This document shows positions 37,515 to 48,451 of a stretch of 64,000 bases of DNA, piece after piece (position 1 is the first letter of the stretch; each line of letters begins with the position of its first letter). Location of the stretch: the NCBI RefSeq assembly GCF_019578655.1, contig NC_063261.1:29057126-29121125 (forward strand). The letters are read 5' to 3'. The notes beneath the pieces are model-generated. The model made no database searches, had not been told where the DNA came from, and saw only the letters and a program-made list of their open reading frames with translations. The position numbers and the translations under genes were made by a program. The stretch comes from Ricinus communis (taxonomy: Eukaryota; Streptophyta; Magnoliopsida; Malpighiales; Euphorbiaceae).

Positions 37515-38130
37515 CTATTAACCACCACCTTAGAAAAAAGCTTCAAAATCACATTACATAAGCTAATTGAGCGAAATGGTGTGATACGCTCTGGCTTATC
37601 AATTTTGGGAATAAGCACAATCATAGTTCTATTGCTAAAGAAAGAATTCCTAACCAACCCGCAAACCGAGTCACCAACACAGTCTTAATACTTCTGAAGA
37701 AACACAGCATGCAAACCGTCAACCATGGGAGCTCCCATAGGGTTCGTTTGCATTAGAGCTCAATGAATCTCCTCATCTGTTACAGTCGCCTACAATTTGA
37801 TCAAAGCATCCTGAGGAATCGGAGGAGAGAAGCCAACTACATCATAATGAATACAAGGATTAAGGGGCTTTTTACACAGCTCCGAAAATAACTAAGAGCA
37901 ATACCAGGTAACACGTCTTGGTCCTTAGTCCACTCTCCATCCATATCCCTCAAAAAAAGTTATCATATTAATGTTTTCCCCTTTGAGCAAAACTATTATG
38001 ATAATAGTATTGCGGTCCCCATATTTAATCCAATTTCCTGAGACTTCTTAAACCAGTAGACTTCCTCTTGGGTAAGGACATCCTCAAACTCCTCTTTTCA
38101 ACTCGACTCTCTCTCTTGGTTGATGACATT
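37515..38130 (-). pseudogene. L1-type LINE reverse transcriptase, upstream part
   Basis: On the minus strand NRTMIVLIPKIDKPERITPF and SISLCNVILKLFSKVVVN match the conserved start of plant L1 reverse transcriptases. Further upstream (37700-38110) decayed sequence retains pieces such as EEVYWFKKS-like and the spacer before the domain, with many stops. The 5' half of the LINE (ORF1, endonuclease) is absent; such 5' truncation is usual for LINEs. Confidence 0.8.
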
Positions 38131-38246
38131 TTTCTTTCCCTTTATTTTTTTTAATTTTTAAATATAGATTCTTATTGGTTCTGCTGCGTTTGCAATGGTG
38201 CAAATGGATCTTTTGCACCAGAAGTTGTCTCTACCGTTAAGTTGTC
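38131..38246. other. Spacer between LINE and viral inverted repeat
   Basis: No gene. A short perfect inverted repeat GGTGCAAA...TTTGCACC lies about 30 bases before the outer end of the viral arm. Confidence 0.4.
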
Positions 38247-38376
38247 TCTATCTCTCACTCACTCTTTTCATTCTAATTTCTTCTGTGAGAATTAGACTCA
38301 GGAAGAGCTTTCTTTCTTTCTCTCTTCTATGTTTTACTGAATTCTAAATTCTGAGGGATGAAGAAGGAGGACTCCT

Positions 38377-38388
38377 CTATATATAGAG
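38377..38388 (-). promoter_or_regulatory. Viral TATA-type promoter core, left arm
   Basis: The self-complementary CTCTATATATAG core lies in the intergenic part of the left arm, followed outward (minus direction) by a GA-rich leader-like stretch. It mirrors 48190-48198. Confidence 0.5.
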
Positions 38389-38809
38389 GTCTTGGAGCTT
38401 TGGATACTTGTCACGGGCTTTGGATGCTTTGCTTAATGGAGAAGAAATGATTCCACTTGTCTTTGGAGTCTTGTGGAGATGCTTCACATGCTTTGGAGTC
38501 TTTTGATAATGCCAACCGTCTTTTGAGAAAGTTGTCGGCCATGCTTTGAAGGAATCTTTTGCTTTTTTTTTTTTGACTTTTCTTTCTCTTTTGTCTTTTG
38601 TCTTTTTCTTTTCTTTTCTTTTCTTTTTCTTTTTCTTTTTTCTTTTCCTTTTCTTTTTTCTTTTCTTTGGGCTTTAGTGTGGGCTTTTTGGCCCAACACA
38701 AATAACCTTGGGCTACCATTTCTGGTTTTTAACCCATGGGCTTTTAAAGAAGGAGATAATATTTATGAGATTTTGAGTATCCCATAACAATCGTCTCCCA
38801 TTTGGGTCA

Positions 38810-39719
38810 TCCAAATTGAATGCGGTATAGCTATTTGGAAGAGGATGATGATGAGGCTTTGGATTTGCCTTTAGAAGAAGGTATCTCGGACAACTGTTTT
38901 ATAAGTTGTAGGAAATCTTCTTGGTTTGGGGCTATGACAAGCTTTGGAAGGAGAAAAGACTTGTGCCAAGAGCGTTGTTTGTTCTTTAGGAGGAGGCAAG
39001 AAGCTATGTTTGGTCAAAAGTTTTGAGCGGCTTTTAGGGACAGTTTGTCTTGGTGGTTGAATTTATCCTACCATTTTACTTTGAATCGACGGATAAGTGT
39101 AATCTCACCATCCGGAAGCGATTGAAGTGAAAGTACCATACATACCGGGTAAAAGAAATTTGAGGAGGAAAGGAGAAGGGAAGCACGCTTTTCCATGGAA
39201 TTTGGTTTGTAATTTGTTTTGAATAGGTTGAGCAGGGATAAGACTTGGAATAAGAGTCTCAGGGGCATTACCGTAGTAATTCCACCACTGTTTAAACCGA
39301 TGAAGGGATTTTGGAGGTTTGGATATTGGTGTCGGAAGTAGAATAGCCGGAGTGGCTTCTTCCTTCGTTTTGGATAAGAAAGGTATTGAACCGGGCTTAC
39401 TGGTAATCCCAATAGGAGAAAGATGTGTTAAGATTTGAAGGGTAGGTTCTTTTTAGAGAAGTAGGAAAGGAGCGAAGAGAGTGTAAATCCATACCCCAAT
39501 CGGACGGGTGAAGGATTCTTTGGATTGTGCATGTTGAATATGCAGGGTCTTTATGGGCTTTGTCTTTTTGAAATGCTTGAATTTGGGCTGAACCGGTAAC
39601 CTCAAGGATTGACCGGTAATAAGCACGAGGCTTTGAAATATTCCAGGTTTAAAAACCAACTGGAGGGAAAATCTTTGAAACCAGTTTTGAGGGGCTTTCA
39701 TGCGAATCTTCCTCAATGG
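38810..39719 (-). pseudogene. Pararetrovirus downstream frame, left arm (3' part)
   Basis: Minus-strand counterpart of 46800-47860. Broken pieces with a Trp/Tyr-rich segment in the right arm correspond here to shifted frames at 39068-39412 and 39453-39716. The function of this protein is not recognised. No continuous frame. Confidence 0.5.
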
Positions 39720-40169
39720 TTAAAACATTTTGAAAATAGATTTTTCCAAATACTCATTTGATTTAAAACGTTTTGATTGCGTCAAAACAATCTCCTGAGA
39801 GTTTGGCTTTGAAAGACTATTTGAGTTTTGAGATAGATTTGGAGGGAAAATCTCTATCTCGGTATTTTGAAAAGGGATAGATAATATACCTTTACCCTTT
39901 GTGGAGGAAGATGACGATTTTGGAGTTGCTTCTAGCTTTGGAATAATTTGCGTATGCTGATCAGACCAAGGAGGAGGGTTTTTCCTTAGCCTATCATGCA
40001 GAGGCTTTGCAAGACAGTTTAAATTAGGATAAAAATCCATGACATAATTTAAACTACCAAGAAATCTTTGAAGTACGGGTTTTTCCAAAATTTTATCCGG
40101 AAACTTTGGAAGTGAATGCAAGGGATCTCTCGATTGGAGTAATTGTACCCCGAGAGATGTAATGACCAA
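39720..40169 (-). pseudogene. Pararetrovirus fused remnant: RT end joined to downstream frame
   Basis: A 149-codon minus-strand frame. Its first third is the end of the reverse transcriptase (FLGSLNYVMDFYPNLNCLAK). At about 39970 it jumps into the downstream frame (KLEATPKSSSSS). The right arm has about 800 bp between these points, carrying RNase H and the start of the next frame. The junction is therefore a deletion that happened to keep a frame open. It is an accident of decay, not a viral gene arrangement. Confidence 0.65.
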
Positions 40170-40700
40170 GAAATCTAATTTCGTTTGAAAGAGATATCTT
40201 AGACTTTGAAACCACTAAACCATTTTTCTTAACAACATAGAAAAACGTTTCTAGGTGTTTAAAATCTTTATTCAATGGAATTTGAAAGATTAAAACATCA
40301 TCTATGTAGACAATGCAGAACTTTGAAAATGGATTAAAAATGTCATTCATGATTTTCCGAAATTCGGAAGGGGCATTTTTAATCCAAAAGGCATGACATT
40401 CCACTCATATTGACCGAATGGAATTTGTAAATGCCATTTTGTAGCGATCTTTTGGATCAATCTGGATTTGCCAAAATCCCGATTTCATGTCAAACTTTGA
40501 AAAGATGAATGCGAATCGGTTTTTATAAAAGATCTTTCTTATTTGGAATAGGATACCTAATCCACTTAAGAGCTTTGTTCGGGGGTTTATAGTTGATCAC
40601 TAGCCTAGGAGTTCCTCTTTCTATTTAGCTATTCTTATTGACATAGAAAGCCGCACGACCAAGGTGATCTAGACTTTGTAATTAAACCCTTAGACTCAAG
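40093..40700 (-). pseudogene. Pararetrovirus reverse transcriptase, left arm
   Basis: The minus strand carries the RT palm block with the catalytic YIDD box (codons at about 40296-40308), preceded by KNAPSEFRKIMNDIF and followed by FLGHYISRG. This is the pattern of caulimovirid and gypsy reverse transcriptases. The upstream fingers (40430-40700) are in other frames with stops. Non-functional. Confidence 0.8.
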
Positions 40701-41199
40701 ATCTTTAATCTCTAATCTGCAATGGCTTTCTAAAGACTCATTCATCCGAATGGGTCCGGCTTTAGTAAAATTTGCTTATCCGAAAATCGTTTTCATATGG
40801 CAAATCTACCATATGTTGCTTTCGATTCCAAAAGCATTTGGAAGATCGGAGCGAGTTCATTCTCAATCTTCATTTGAAAATCGAAATTTTTCTTTGAACA
40901 AAATCATTTTGCAGTTGATCTAGGATTCTCTTCAAACCCACATCTTGTTGAAGATGAGAAAGATGGGTTTGTTTACCTTTGATCAAAGCATTGATTTCAA
41001 AATTGTAAATGGAATGTGCTTTGATAAGATTCAAATTTCTCTTTTTTGGTTTTTCTAGAAAGGAAAAACAATCTTTGAATCTTTAGCTTTGAAAATGATT
41101 CCAGTGATTGTCACTTTAAAGGGAGTTATCAAATTGATAAGCGGAGTCCACTAAGATAACGATTTCTTTGAAGATCCTTTGTAAGAATAAAAATATTCT

Positions 41200-41571
41200 T
41201 TAAAGCAATGTTATTTTTAAGAATTGCGGCTTGAGTTTACCGGCAATCTTAATCTTTGAAGAATTGGCTGAAGTTAGCCTTTCTTTGGTTTCTTGATGAA
41301 ACCTTTTAGGAACCAGTTCGCAGTTGATACAATTGAGGTCTGCTCCTGTATCAAACAACGCGATGGTTTCTATCCGGAAATCACCGGGAAAAACAAGCTT
41401 TATTTGAATCAAATATTTTCTTGAAGTAATTTCCTTTAAAACATTGATAAAGTTTTGGGAACATTTTGAAACTTCAAGGTTTTGAAAATCATTTTCCTTA
41501 TCGAATCGGAATCCTTGTTTGAGGATCGGGCTTTGAAGCAAAACAGAATCATTTTGTTGTTTTTCTTTCAA
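41200..41571 (-). pseudogene. Pararetrovirus aspartic protease, left arm
   Basis: A 123-codon minus-strand frame. It has the retropepsin-type active site FDTGAD (Asp codon at 41350-41352) followed by LNCI, and a C-terminal KLKPQFL piece. The active site is intact in this arm, while the matching site in the right arm has lost bases. No intact polyprotein surrounds it. Confidence 0.75.
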
Positions 41572-41984
41572 CTCTTTGAGTTCTGTTTTGATGGTTTTAA
41601 TCTCTTCGGAGTTCTGAGCAGTGGGAAGAGGGTTTTCAACTTCTTCCCTTTGTCTAAAATCATAGTAAGATTATAAGTATTCTTACTAGAAGAAGGAACC
41701 GGAGATTGATTTTTAAAATTTCTTTTAAAACTGCTTTTGAATAAGAGGATCACTAATATGCTTTCTGACCTCGAGAAGAGCTTCTTGTTGCCTAGTGAGC
41801 ATATTAATGTTCTTTGAAGAGCTTCGAATCTGTCTCGGAACAATCGGTTGAGGTTTTGATTTCATCAATTTGAAATTCTTCCTGTTTGTTTGAGAACTCG
41901 ATTCGGATGAATCAACTAGAAGAGCGAAATCTTTGCAAAACTTCTTCTTCATTTGAAGCTCAAAGCGATCTTTTGGAAAACTTA

Positions 41985-42913
41985 CAATACTTGAGTATGG
42001 CCTTTCTTACCACATTTAAAGCATGTAATTTTTGAAAATCTTTTTTAGAATCTTTCTTTGGAAATTTAGAATGAAATTTGGAAGAAGATGGCTTTTTATA
42101 GAAATTCTCCTTGCTTTTAGAAGGCTTTCTATATTTGGAAAATCGCTTCTTTTGAAAGACTTTGAGTAAGAATCAACTTTGCATTTCCCTTTGCAATTAG
42201 ACCACGGGCTCTATTGGGTTGTACTCAAGTACAGTTCTGAAACTACCTAGTTCTGCCTAGTCTTTTCATCTCCCATTTGAGTACATCTTTGAAGCTTAAG
42301 GTCATGACAAATCTTTAAACCTTCTTTCGGGTTAGACTAACTAACTCACCATAAGTGTAGAAATCATAAGGGATTTGACCTATGCCAGGCTTCTCTTATG
42401 GTATTCCTAACTCTTTCACCTAAAATCTTAGGTAAGCCGGTAGAACTTTTCTTTCCGGAAGGTGGCTAGAATCTTCCCTAAGCATGACTACGGTTAGGAA
42501 AGTGTCTTTGTAACTTTGGAAGTTGCTAAGCTTCTTACGGGTAAGGTTGCTAAGGAGCTCGGCATTTTGTCTTTAAGCGGAGAAGGGTCTCCTATGAAAT
42601 GTAAGGAAATAGTGAGGATTAGAGTTGACCATCCTCGATCGGTTCCTATTTCATCTAGAATGGGAGTTCCTTTCTCTTGTGGTTTGGATAACACCAGGAT
42701 TTGGAGTTCTTTGTGCTGAGTGAGATGATAATCCCACCATCCTTTTAGCGGCGGAAAATCCATTTATCGGGGAGCTCGGCAATGGCTCTGTCGGAGTACC
42801 ACTTTGGGTTTTGTAGGCATTGGCTGCCATGGTCATCTGTTGTAAGAGACCAAGGATGTTGTATTGGACATTCCATCTATATTCCATTCATGAGCGGAGG
42901 AGGCATTGAATCT
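41985..42913 (-). pseudogene. Pararetrovirus coat-protein region with zinc knuckle, left arm
   Basis: Minus-strand frames with KGWWDYHLT and a tail leading to a CCHC knuckle, CFKCGKKGH (about 41995-42027). This combination marks the nucleocapsid/coat part of plant pararetroviruses. The upstream (movement-protein) end is missing at the centre of the inverted repeat. Several frame breaks. Confidence 0.65.
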
Positions 42914-42954
42914 GGCGCTCAAATTGAGAATAGGAACAACATCTAACCCGGTCT
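42914..42954. other. Centre (loop) of the pararetroviral inverted repeat
   Basis: The 41 bp lie between the two arms. The arms meet as ggcattgaatct on the left and agattcgatgcc on the right. The loop looks like further coat-protein sequence belonging to the left arm, so one arm was cut 41 bases earlier than the other when they were joined. Confidence 0.8.
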
Positions 42955-43890
42955 AGATTCGATGCCTCCTCCGTCATGAATGGAATATAGATGGAATGTC
43001 CGAATACAACATCCTTGGTCTCTTACAACAGATGACCATGGCGTGCAATGCCTACAAAACCCAAAGTGGTACCTCCGATAGAGCCATTCGAGCTCCCTGA
43101 TAGGCTGGATTTTCCGGCCGGTTAAAAGGATGGTGGGATTATCATCTCACTCAAGCACAAAGAACTCCAAATCCTAGTGTGTTATCCAAACCACGATGAG
43201 AAGGAACTCCCATTCTAGATGAAATAGGAAATCCGATTGAGGATGCAGTGTCAACTCTAATCCTCACTATTTCCTTACATTTCATAAGGAGACCTTCTCC
43301 GCTTAAAGACAAAAATGCCGAGCTCTTAGCAACCTTACCCCAAGAAGCTTAGCAACTTCCAAAGTTACAAAGACACTTTCCTAACCGGAGTCATGCTTGG
43401 GAAGATTCTAGCCAGCCTTTCCGGAAGAAAAGTTCTTGGGTTTACCTAAGATTTTAGGTGAAAGAGTTAGGAATACCATAAAGAAGCCCATGGCGGTCAA
43501 ATCCTTATGATTTCTACACTTATGGTGAGTTAGTTAGTCTAACCCGGAAAGAAGGTTTAAAGATTTGTCATGACCTTAAGCTTCAAAGACAAATTTCAAA
43601 TGGGAGATGAAAAGACTAGGCAGAACTAGGTAGTTTCAGAACCGGCTTGAGTACAACCCATAGAGCCCGTGTCAATTGCAAAGGGAAATGCAAAGTTGAT
43701 TCTTACTCAAAGTCTTTCAAAAGAAGCGATTTTCCAAATATAGAAAGCCTTCTAAAAGCAAGGAGAATTTCTATAAAAGCCATCTTCTTCCAAATTTCAT
43801 TCTAAATTTCCAAAGAAAGATTCTAAAAAGATTTTCAAAAATTACATGCTTTAAATGTGGTAAGAAAGGCCATACTTCAAGTATTGTAAG
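42955..43890 (+). pseudogene. Pararetrovirus coat-protein region with zinc knuckle, right arm
   Basis: Shifted frames contain WKEKF-like, YGELVSLTRKEGLKICHDLK and the zinc knuckle CFKCGKKGH beginning at 43847. The last cysteine lies out of frame because of a small deletion. Counterpart of 41985-42913. Confidence 0.65.
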
Positions 43891-44459
43891 TTTTCAAAAG
43901 GCTGAGCTTCAAATAGAAGAAGAAGTTTTGCAAAAGATTTCGCTCTTCTAGTTGATTCATCCGAATCGAGTTCTCAAACGATGAGGAAGAATTTCAAATT
44001 GATGAAATCAAAACCTCAACTGATTGTTCGAGACGTATTCGGCTCTTCAAAGAACATTAATATGCTCACTAGGCAACAAGAAGCTCTTCTGAGGTCAGAA
44101 AGCATATTAGTGATCCTCTTATTCAAAAGCAGTTTTAAAAGAAATTTTAAAACTGAATCTCGGTTCCTTCTTCTAGTAAGAATACTTATAATCTTACTAT
44201 GATTTTAGACAAAGGGAAGAAGTTGAAAAACCCTCTTCCCATCGCTCAGGAGATTAAAACCATCAAAACAGAACTCAAAGAGTTGAAAGAAAAACAACAA
44301 AATGATTCTGCTTGCTTGCTGGCGATCCTCAAATGAATAGTGATTCGATTCGATAAGGAAAATGATTTTCAAAACCTTGAAGTTTCCAAAATGTTCCTGA
44401 AAACTTTATCAATGTTTTAAAGGAAATTACTTCAAGAAAATATTGATTCAAATAAAGCT

Positions 44460-44640
44460 TGTTTTTCCGGTGATTTCCGGATAGAAACCATCGCGTTGTT
44501 TGATACAGGAGACCTCAATTGTATCAACTGCAATCGGTTCCTAAAAGGTTTCATCAAGAAACCAAAGAAAGGCTAACTTCAGCCAATTCTTCAAAGATTA
44601 AGATTCGTAAAACTGGCCGCAATTCTTAAAAATAACATTG
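44460..44640 (+). pseudogene. Pararetrovirus aspartic protease, right arm
   Basis: The region equivalent to the left-arm protease. The active-site Asp-Thr-Gly is visible (gatacagga, about 44500) but the bases that follow are deleted, breaking the frame. Further frame changes follow. Confidence 0.65.
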
Positions 44641-45119
44641 CTTTAAAGAATGTTTTATTCTTACAAAGGATCTTCAAAGAAATCATATCTTAGGGACTCC
44701 GTTTATCAATTTGATAACTCCCTTTAAAGTGACAACTACTGGAATCATTTTCAAAGCTAAAGATTCAAAGATTGTTTTCCTTTCTAGAAAAACCAAAAAA
44801 GAGAAATTTGAATCTTATCAAAGCACATTCCATTTACAATTTTGAAATCAATGCTTTGATCAAAGGTAAACAAACCCATCTTTCTCATCTTCAACAAGAT
44901 GTGGGTTGAAGAATCCTAGATCAACTGCAAAATGATTTTGTTCAAAGAAAAATTTGATTTCAAATGAAGATTGAGAATGAACTCGCCCGATCTTCCAAAT
45001 GCTTTTGGAATCGAAAGCAACATATGGTAGATTTGCCATATGAAAACGATTTTCGGATAAGCAAATTCCTACTAAAGCCGGACCCATTCGGATGAATGAG
45101 TCTTTAGAAAGCCATTGCA

Positions 45120-45790
45120 GATTAGAGATTAAAGATCTTGGTCTAAGGGTTTAATTACAAAGTCTAGATCACCTTGGTCTTGTGCGACTTTCTATGTCAA
45201 TAAGAATAGCGAAATAGAAAGAGGAACTCCTAGGCTAGTGATCAACTATAAACCCCCGAACAAAGCTCTTAAGTGGATTAGGTATCCTATTCCAAATAAG
45301 AAAGATCTTTTATAAAAACGCATTCGCATTCATCTTTTCAAAGTTTGACATGAAATCGGGATTTTGGCAAATCCAGATTGATCCAAAAGATCGTTACAAA
45401 ATGGCATTTACAAATTCCATTCGGTCAATATGAGTGGAATGTCATGCCTTTTGGATTAAAAATGCCCTTCCGAATTTCGGAAAATCATGAATGACATTTT
45501 AATCCATTTCAAAGTTCGCATTGTCTACATAGATGATGTTTTAATCTTTCAAATTCCATTGAACAGCATTTTAAACACTAGAAACGTTTTCTATGTTGTT
45601 AAGAAAATGGTTTAGTGGTTTCAAAGTCTAAGATATCTCTTTCAAACGAAAATTAGATTTCTTGGTCATTACATCTCTCGGGGTACAATTACTCCAATTG
45701 AGAGATCCCTTGCATTCACTTCAAAGTTTCAGATAAAATATTGGAAAAAACCCAGCTTTAAAGATTTCTTGGTAGTTTAAATTATGTCAT
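45120..45790 (+). pseudogene. Pararetrovirus reverse transcriptase, right arm
   Basis: Shows the fingers region (TPRLVINYKPPNKALKW near 45225-45275), KFDMKSGFWQIQI near 45340-45385, and the catalytic YIDD box at 45526-45537, in several frames. The motif order fits a caulimovirid reverse transcriptase. Interrupted by many small indels. Confidence 0.8.
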
Positions 45791-45949
45791 GGATTTTTAT
45801 CCTAATTTAAACTGTCTTGCAAAGCCTCGCATGATAGGCTAAGGAAAAACCCTCCTCTTTGGTCCGATCAAACATACAAAGATTGTCCAAAGCATTAAAA
45901 AATAAGTTTTAGAAATTCCTTGCTGCATCTAGGTGATCAACCGCATTTA

Positions 45950-46340
45950 AGATTGTAGAAACGGATGCATCGGGAGTTAGGATATGGTGGGATTCTAAAG
46001 CAAGTTCAAAATTCCAAAGAATGTATTGTCCAGTTTACTTCTGCTCACTGGAATGATACCCAAAAGAATTATTCTACTATCAAAATGGAAATCCTTTCGA
46101 TAGTTCTCTGTATTTCTAAATTTCAAAGCGATCTTTTAAATCAAAAATTTCTTTTAAGGATTGATTGCAAGTCTGCAAAAGAAGTTTTACAAAAAGATGT
46201 CCAAAATATAGCTTCAAAATGATTTTGCTTGGTTGGCAAGCTATCTTATCTGTTTTTGATTTTGAGATTGAATTTATTCGAGGAGAATCAAATTCTATTC
46301 CTGACTTTCTAACCAGAGAGTTCTTACAAAAACAGGAGTG
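45950..46340 (+). pseudogene. Pararetrovirus RNase H (right arm only)
   Basis: Begins with the catalytic Asp region ETDAS (about 45957) followed, after a small shift, by GYGGILKQ. It retains NYSTIKMEILSIVLCI (catalytic Glu) and LLRIDCKSAKEV (catalytic Asp), and ends with IPDFLTREFL, the usual finish of caulimovirid polyproteins. The left arm lacks this region. Confidence 0.75.
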
Positions 46341-46347
46341 ATACAAA

Positions 46348-47860
46348 ATGCCAAGAAAGTCAAAATCCAAAGAAGAAAAGTCCACGGCCACTTCAAAGCC
46401 GGCCCAAATCCAAAGCCCAGTGAAGGAATTTCTCCCTTCAACTTCAAAGCCCATCAGGACTTGGGCTGAGATAATCCAAGAAGAAATTAATCAACCGGAT
46501 CCAGTTCAACAACAAATGGATCCCTTCAAAGCCGATCAAGCCAAACAAATTCGGGGAATGGCTTGCCCGAAGACCCTGAATTCATTCAAAGAGTAGAAGA
46601 ATACAAAGACAAATGGTTCAATCCCCCAACCGAACCATCTACAAAGCAAATTATTCCAAAGCTAGAAGCAACTCCAAAGTCGTCATCTTCCTCCACAAAG
46701 GGTAAAGGTATATTATCTATCCCTTTTCAAAATCACTGAGATAGAGATTTTCCCTCCAAATCTATCCTCAAAACTCAAATAGTCTTTCAAAGCCAAACTC
46801 TCAGGAGATTGTTTTGACGCAATCAAAACGTTTTAAATCAAATGAGTATTTGGAAAAACCTATTTTTCAAAATGTTTTAACCATTGAGGAAGGATTCTGC
46901 ACAGAAAGCCCCTCAAAACTGGTTTCAAAGATTTTCCCTCCAGGTTGGTTTTTTAAACCTGGAATATTTCAAAGCCTCGGGCTTATTACCGATCAATCCT
47001 TGAGGTTCTGGTTCAGCCAAATTCAAGCATTTCAAAAAAGACAAAGCCCATAAAGACCCTGCATATTCAACATGCACAATCCAAAGAATCCTTCACCCGT
47101 CTGATTGGGGTATGGATTTACACTCTCTTCGTTCCTTCCCTACTTCTCTAAAAAGAACCTACCCTTCAAATCTTAACACATCTTTCTCCTATTGGGATTA
47201 CCAGCAAGCCTGGTTCAATACCTTTCTTATCCAAAACGAAGGAAGAAGCCACTCCTGGCTATTCTACTTCGACACCAATATCCAAACCTCCAAAATCCCT
47301 TACTGGTTTAAGCGGTGGTGGAATTACTACGGTAATGCCCCCGAGACTCTTATTCCGAAGTCTTACCCCGCTCAACCTATTCAAAACAAATTACAAACCA
47401 AATTCCATGGAAAAGCGTTTTCCCCCGCTTCTCCTTTTCTGTTCAAATTTCTTTTTACCCTGGGTATGTGTATGGTACTTTCACTTCAATCTGCTTCCAG
47501 ATGGTGAGATTACACTTATCCATCGATTCAAAGTAAAATGGTGGGATAAATTCAACCACCAAGACAAACTGTCCCTAAAAGCCGTTCAAAACTTCTTGAC
47601 CAAACATAGCTTCTGCCTCCTCCTAAAGAACAAACAACGTTCTTGGCACAAGTCTTTTCTCCTTCCAAAGCTTGTCATAATTTCAAACCGAAGAAGATTT
47701 CCTACAACTTATAAAAGCGGTTGTGTCGAGGCGAGATGTCTTCTTCTAAAGGCAAATCCAAAGCCTCATCATCATCCTCTTCCGGTACTAGTCTTTGCAT
47801 TCGATTTGGATGACCCAGCGGGAGACGATTGTTATGGGATACTCAAAATCTCATAAATAT
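46348..47860 (+). pseudogene. Pararetrovirus downstream frame, right arm
   Basis: It starts MPRKSKSKEEKS soon after the polyprotein stop, is Lys/Ser/Pro-rich at first, then is broken near 46590 and 46810. It contains a Trp/Tyr-rich segment (HSWLFYFDTN, IPYWFKRWWNYYG; 47220-47335) and a basic tail. Position suggests the frame that follows the polymerase in several Caulimoviridae. I do not recognise its function. Confidence 0.5.
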
Positions 47861-48184
47861 TATCTCCTTCTTTAAAAGCCCATGGGTTAAAAACTAGAAA
47901 TGGTAGCCCAAGGTTATTTGTGTTGGGCCAAAAAGCCCACACTAAAGCCCAAAGAAAAGAAAAAAGAAAAGGAAAAGAAAAAAGAAAAAGAAAAAGAAAA
48001 GTAAAAAAAAAAAAGCAAAAGATTCCTTCAAAGCATGGCCGACAACTTTCTCAAAAGACGGTTGGCATTATCAAAAGACTCCAAAGCATGTGAAGCATCT
48101 CCACAAGACTCCAAAGACAAGTGGAATCATTTCTTCTCCACTAAGCAAAGCATCCAAAGCCCGTGACAAGTATCCAAAGCTCCA

Positions 48185-48330
48185 AGACCTCTATATATGA
48201 GGAGTCCTCCTTCTTCATCCCGAGAATTTAGAATTCGGTAAAACATAGAAGAGAGAAAGAAAGAAAGCTCTTCCGAGTCTAATTCTCACGGAAGAAATTA
48301 GAGTGAAAGAGTGAGTGAGAGAGAGAAATC
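48185..48330 (+). promoter_or_regulatory. Viral promoter core and leader, right arm
   Basis: TATA box ctatatatga at 48191-48200, followed about 30 bases later by a GA-rich leader (gaagagagaaagaaagaaag). The layout resembles the 35S-type promoter of plant pararetroviruses. Any activity is inferred. Confidence 0.5.
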
Positions 48331-48445
48331 TTGTAACTCCTCTTGTAAGTCTATATTCTTCTTGTTTCAAAGTTTTACAAAGTTGTATGTTTGTTTAAAG
48401 CTTTCAAAGTTGTTTATATGTTTATGTTCAAAGCCTGTTATTATC

Positions 48446-48451
48446 AATAAA
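48446..48451 (+). terminator. Poly(A) signal AATAAA downstream of viral promoter
   Basis: AATAAA lies about 250 bases after the TATA box and is preceded by repeated ttgtttatgttt-like U-rich words. In pararetroviruses the poly(A) signal lies just past the promoter, so the genomic RNA is terminally redundant. The same arrangement is seen here in the right arm only. Confidence 0.5.

Larger units (their letters stand above)
38247..42913 (-). mobile_element. Endogenous pararetrovirus, left arm of inverted repeat
   Basis: Integrated, decayed caulimovirid-like sequence on the minus strand. From the centre outward: coat-protein-like region, zinc knuckle, aspartic protease, reverse transcriptase, a shortened downstream frame, then a TATA-containing intergenic region. 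It is the reverse complement of 42955-48325, with many small indels and one large deletion in this arm. All frames are interrupted, so it is a relic and not an active virus. The order coat protein, protease, reverse transcriptase on one strand with a separate downstream frame fits plant Caulimoviridae; the genus is not determinable by eye. Confidence 0.8.
42955..48325 (+). mobile_element. Endogenous pararetrovirus, right arm of inverted repeat
   Basis: Plus-strand copy of the same viral segment, longer than the left arm because it retains RNase H and the start of the following frame. In order: coat-protein region, zinc knuckle (43847), protease (44490), reverse transcriptase (45526), RNase H (45957), a further frame (46348-47860), then TATA and leader. 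The outer limit with the left arm is near 48325; viral-looking sequence continues a further 300 bases to a poly(A) signal. All genes are disrupted. Confidence 0.8.

Noticed and set aside
38411..38719. Lys/Glu-rich frame (KEKKKEKEKKKEK)
   Set aside because: Translation of a CTTTT/AAAAG low-complexity tract in the viral intergenic region; no independent support.
42494..42763. 89-codon frame near the viral centre as a host gene
   Set aside because: Its sequence (KGWWDYHLT) matches the viral coat-protein region and recurs in the opposite arm.
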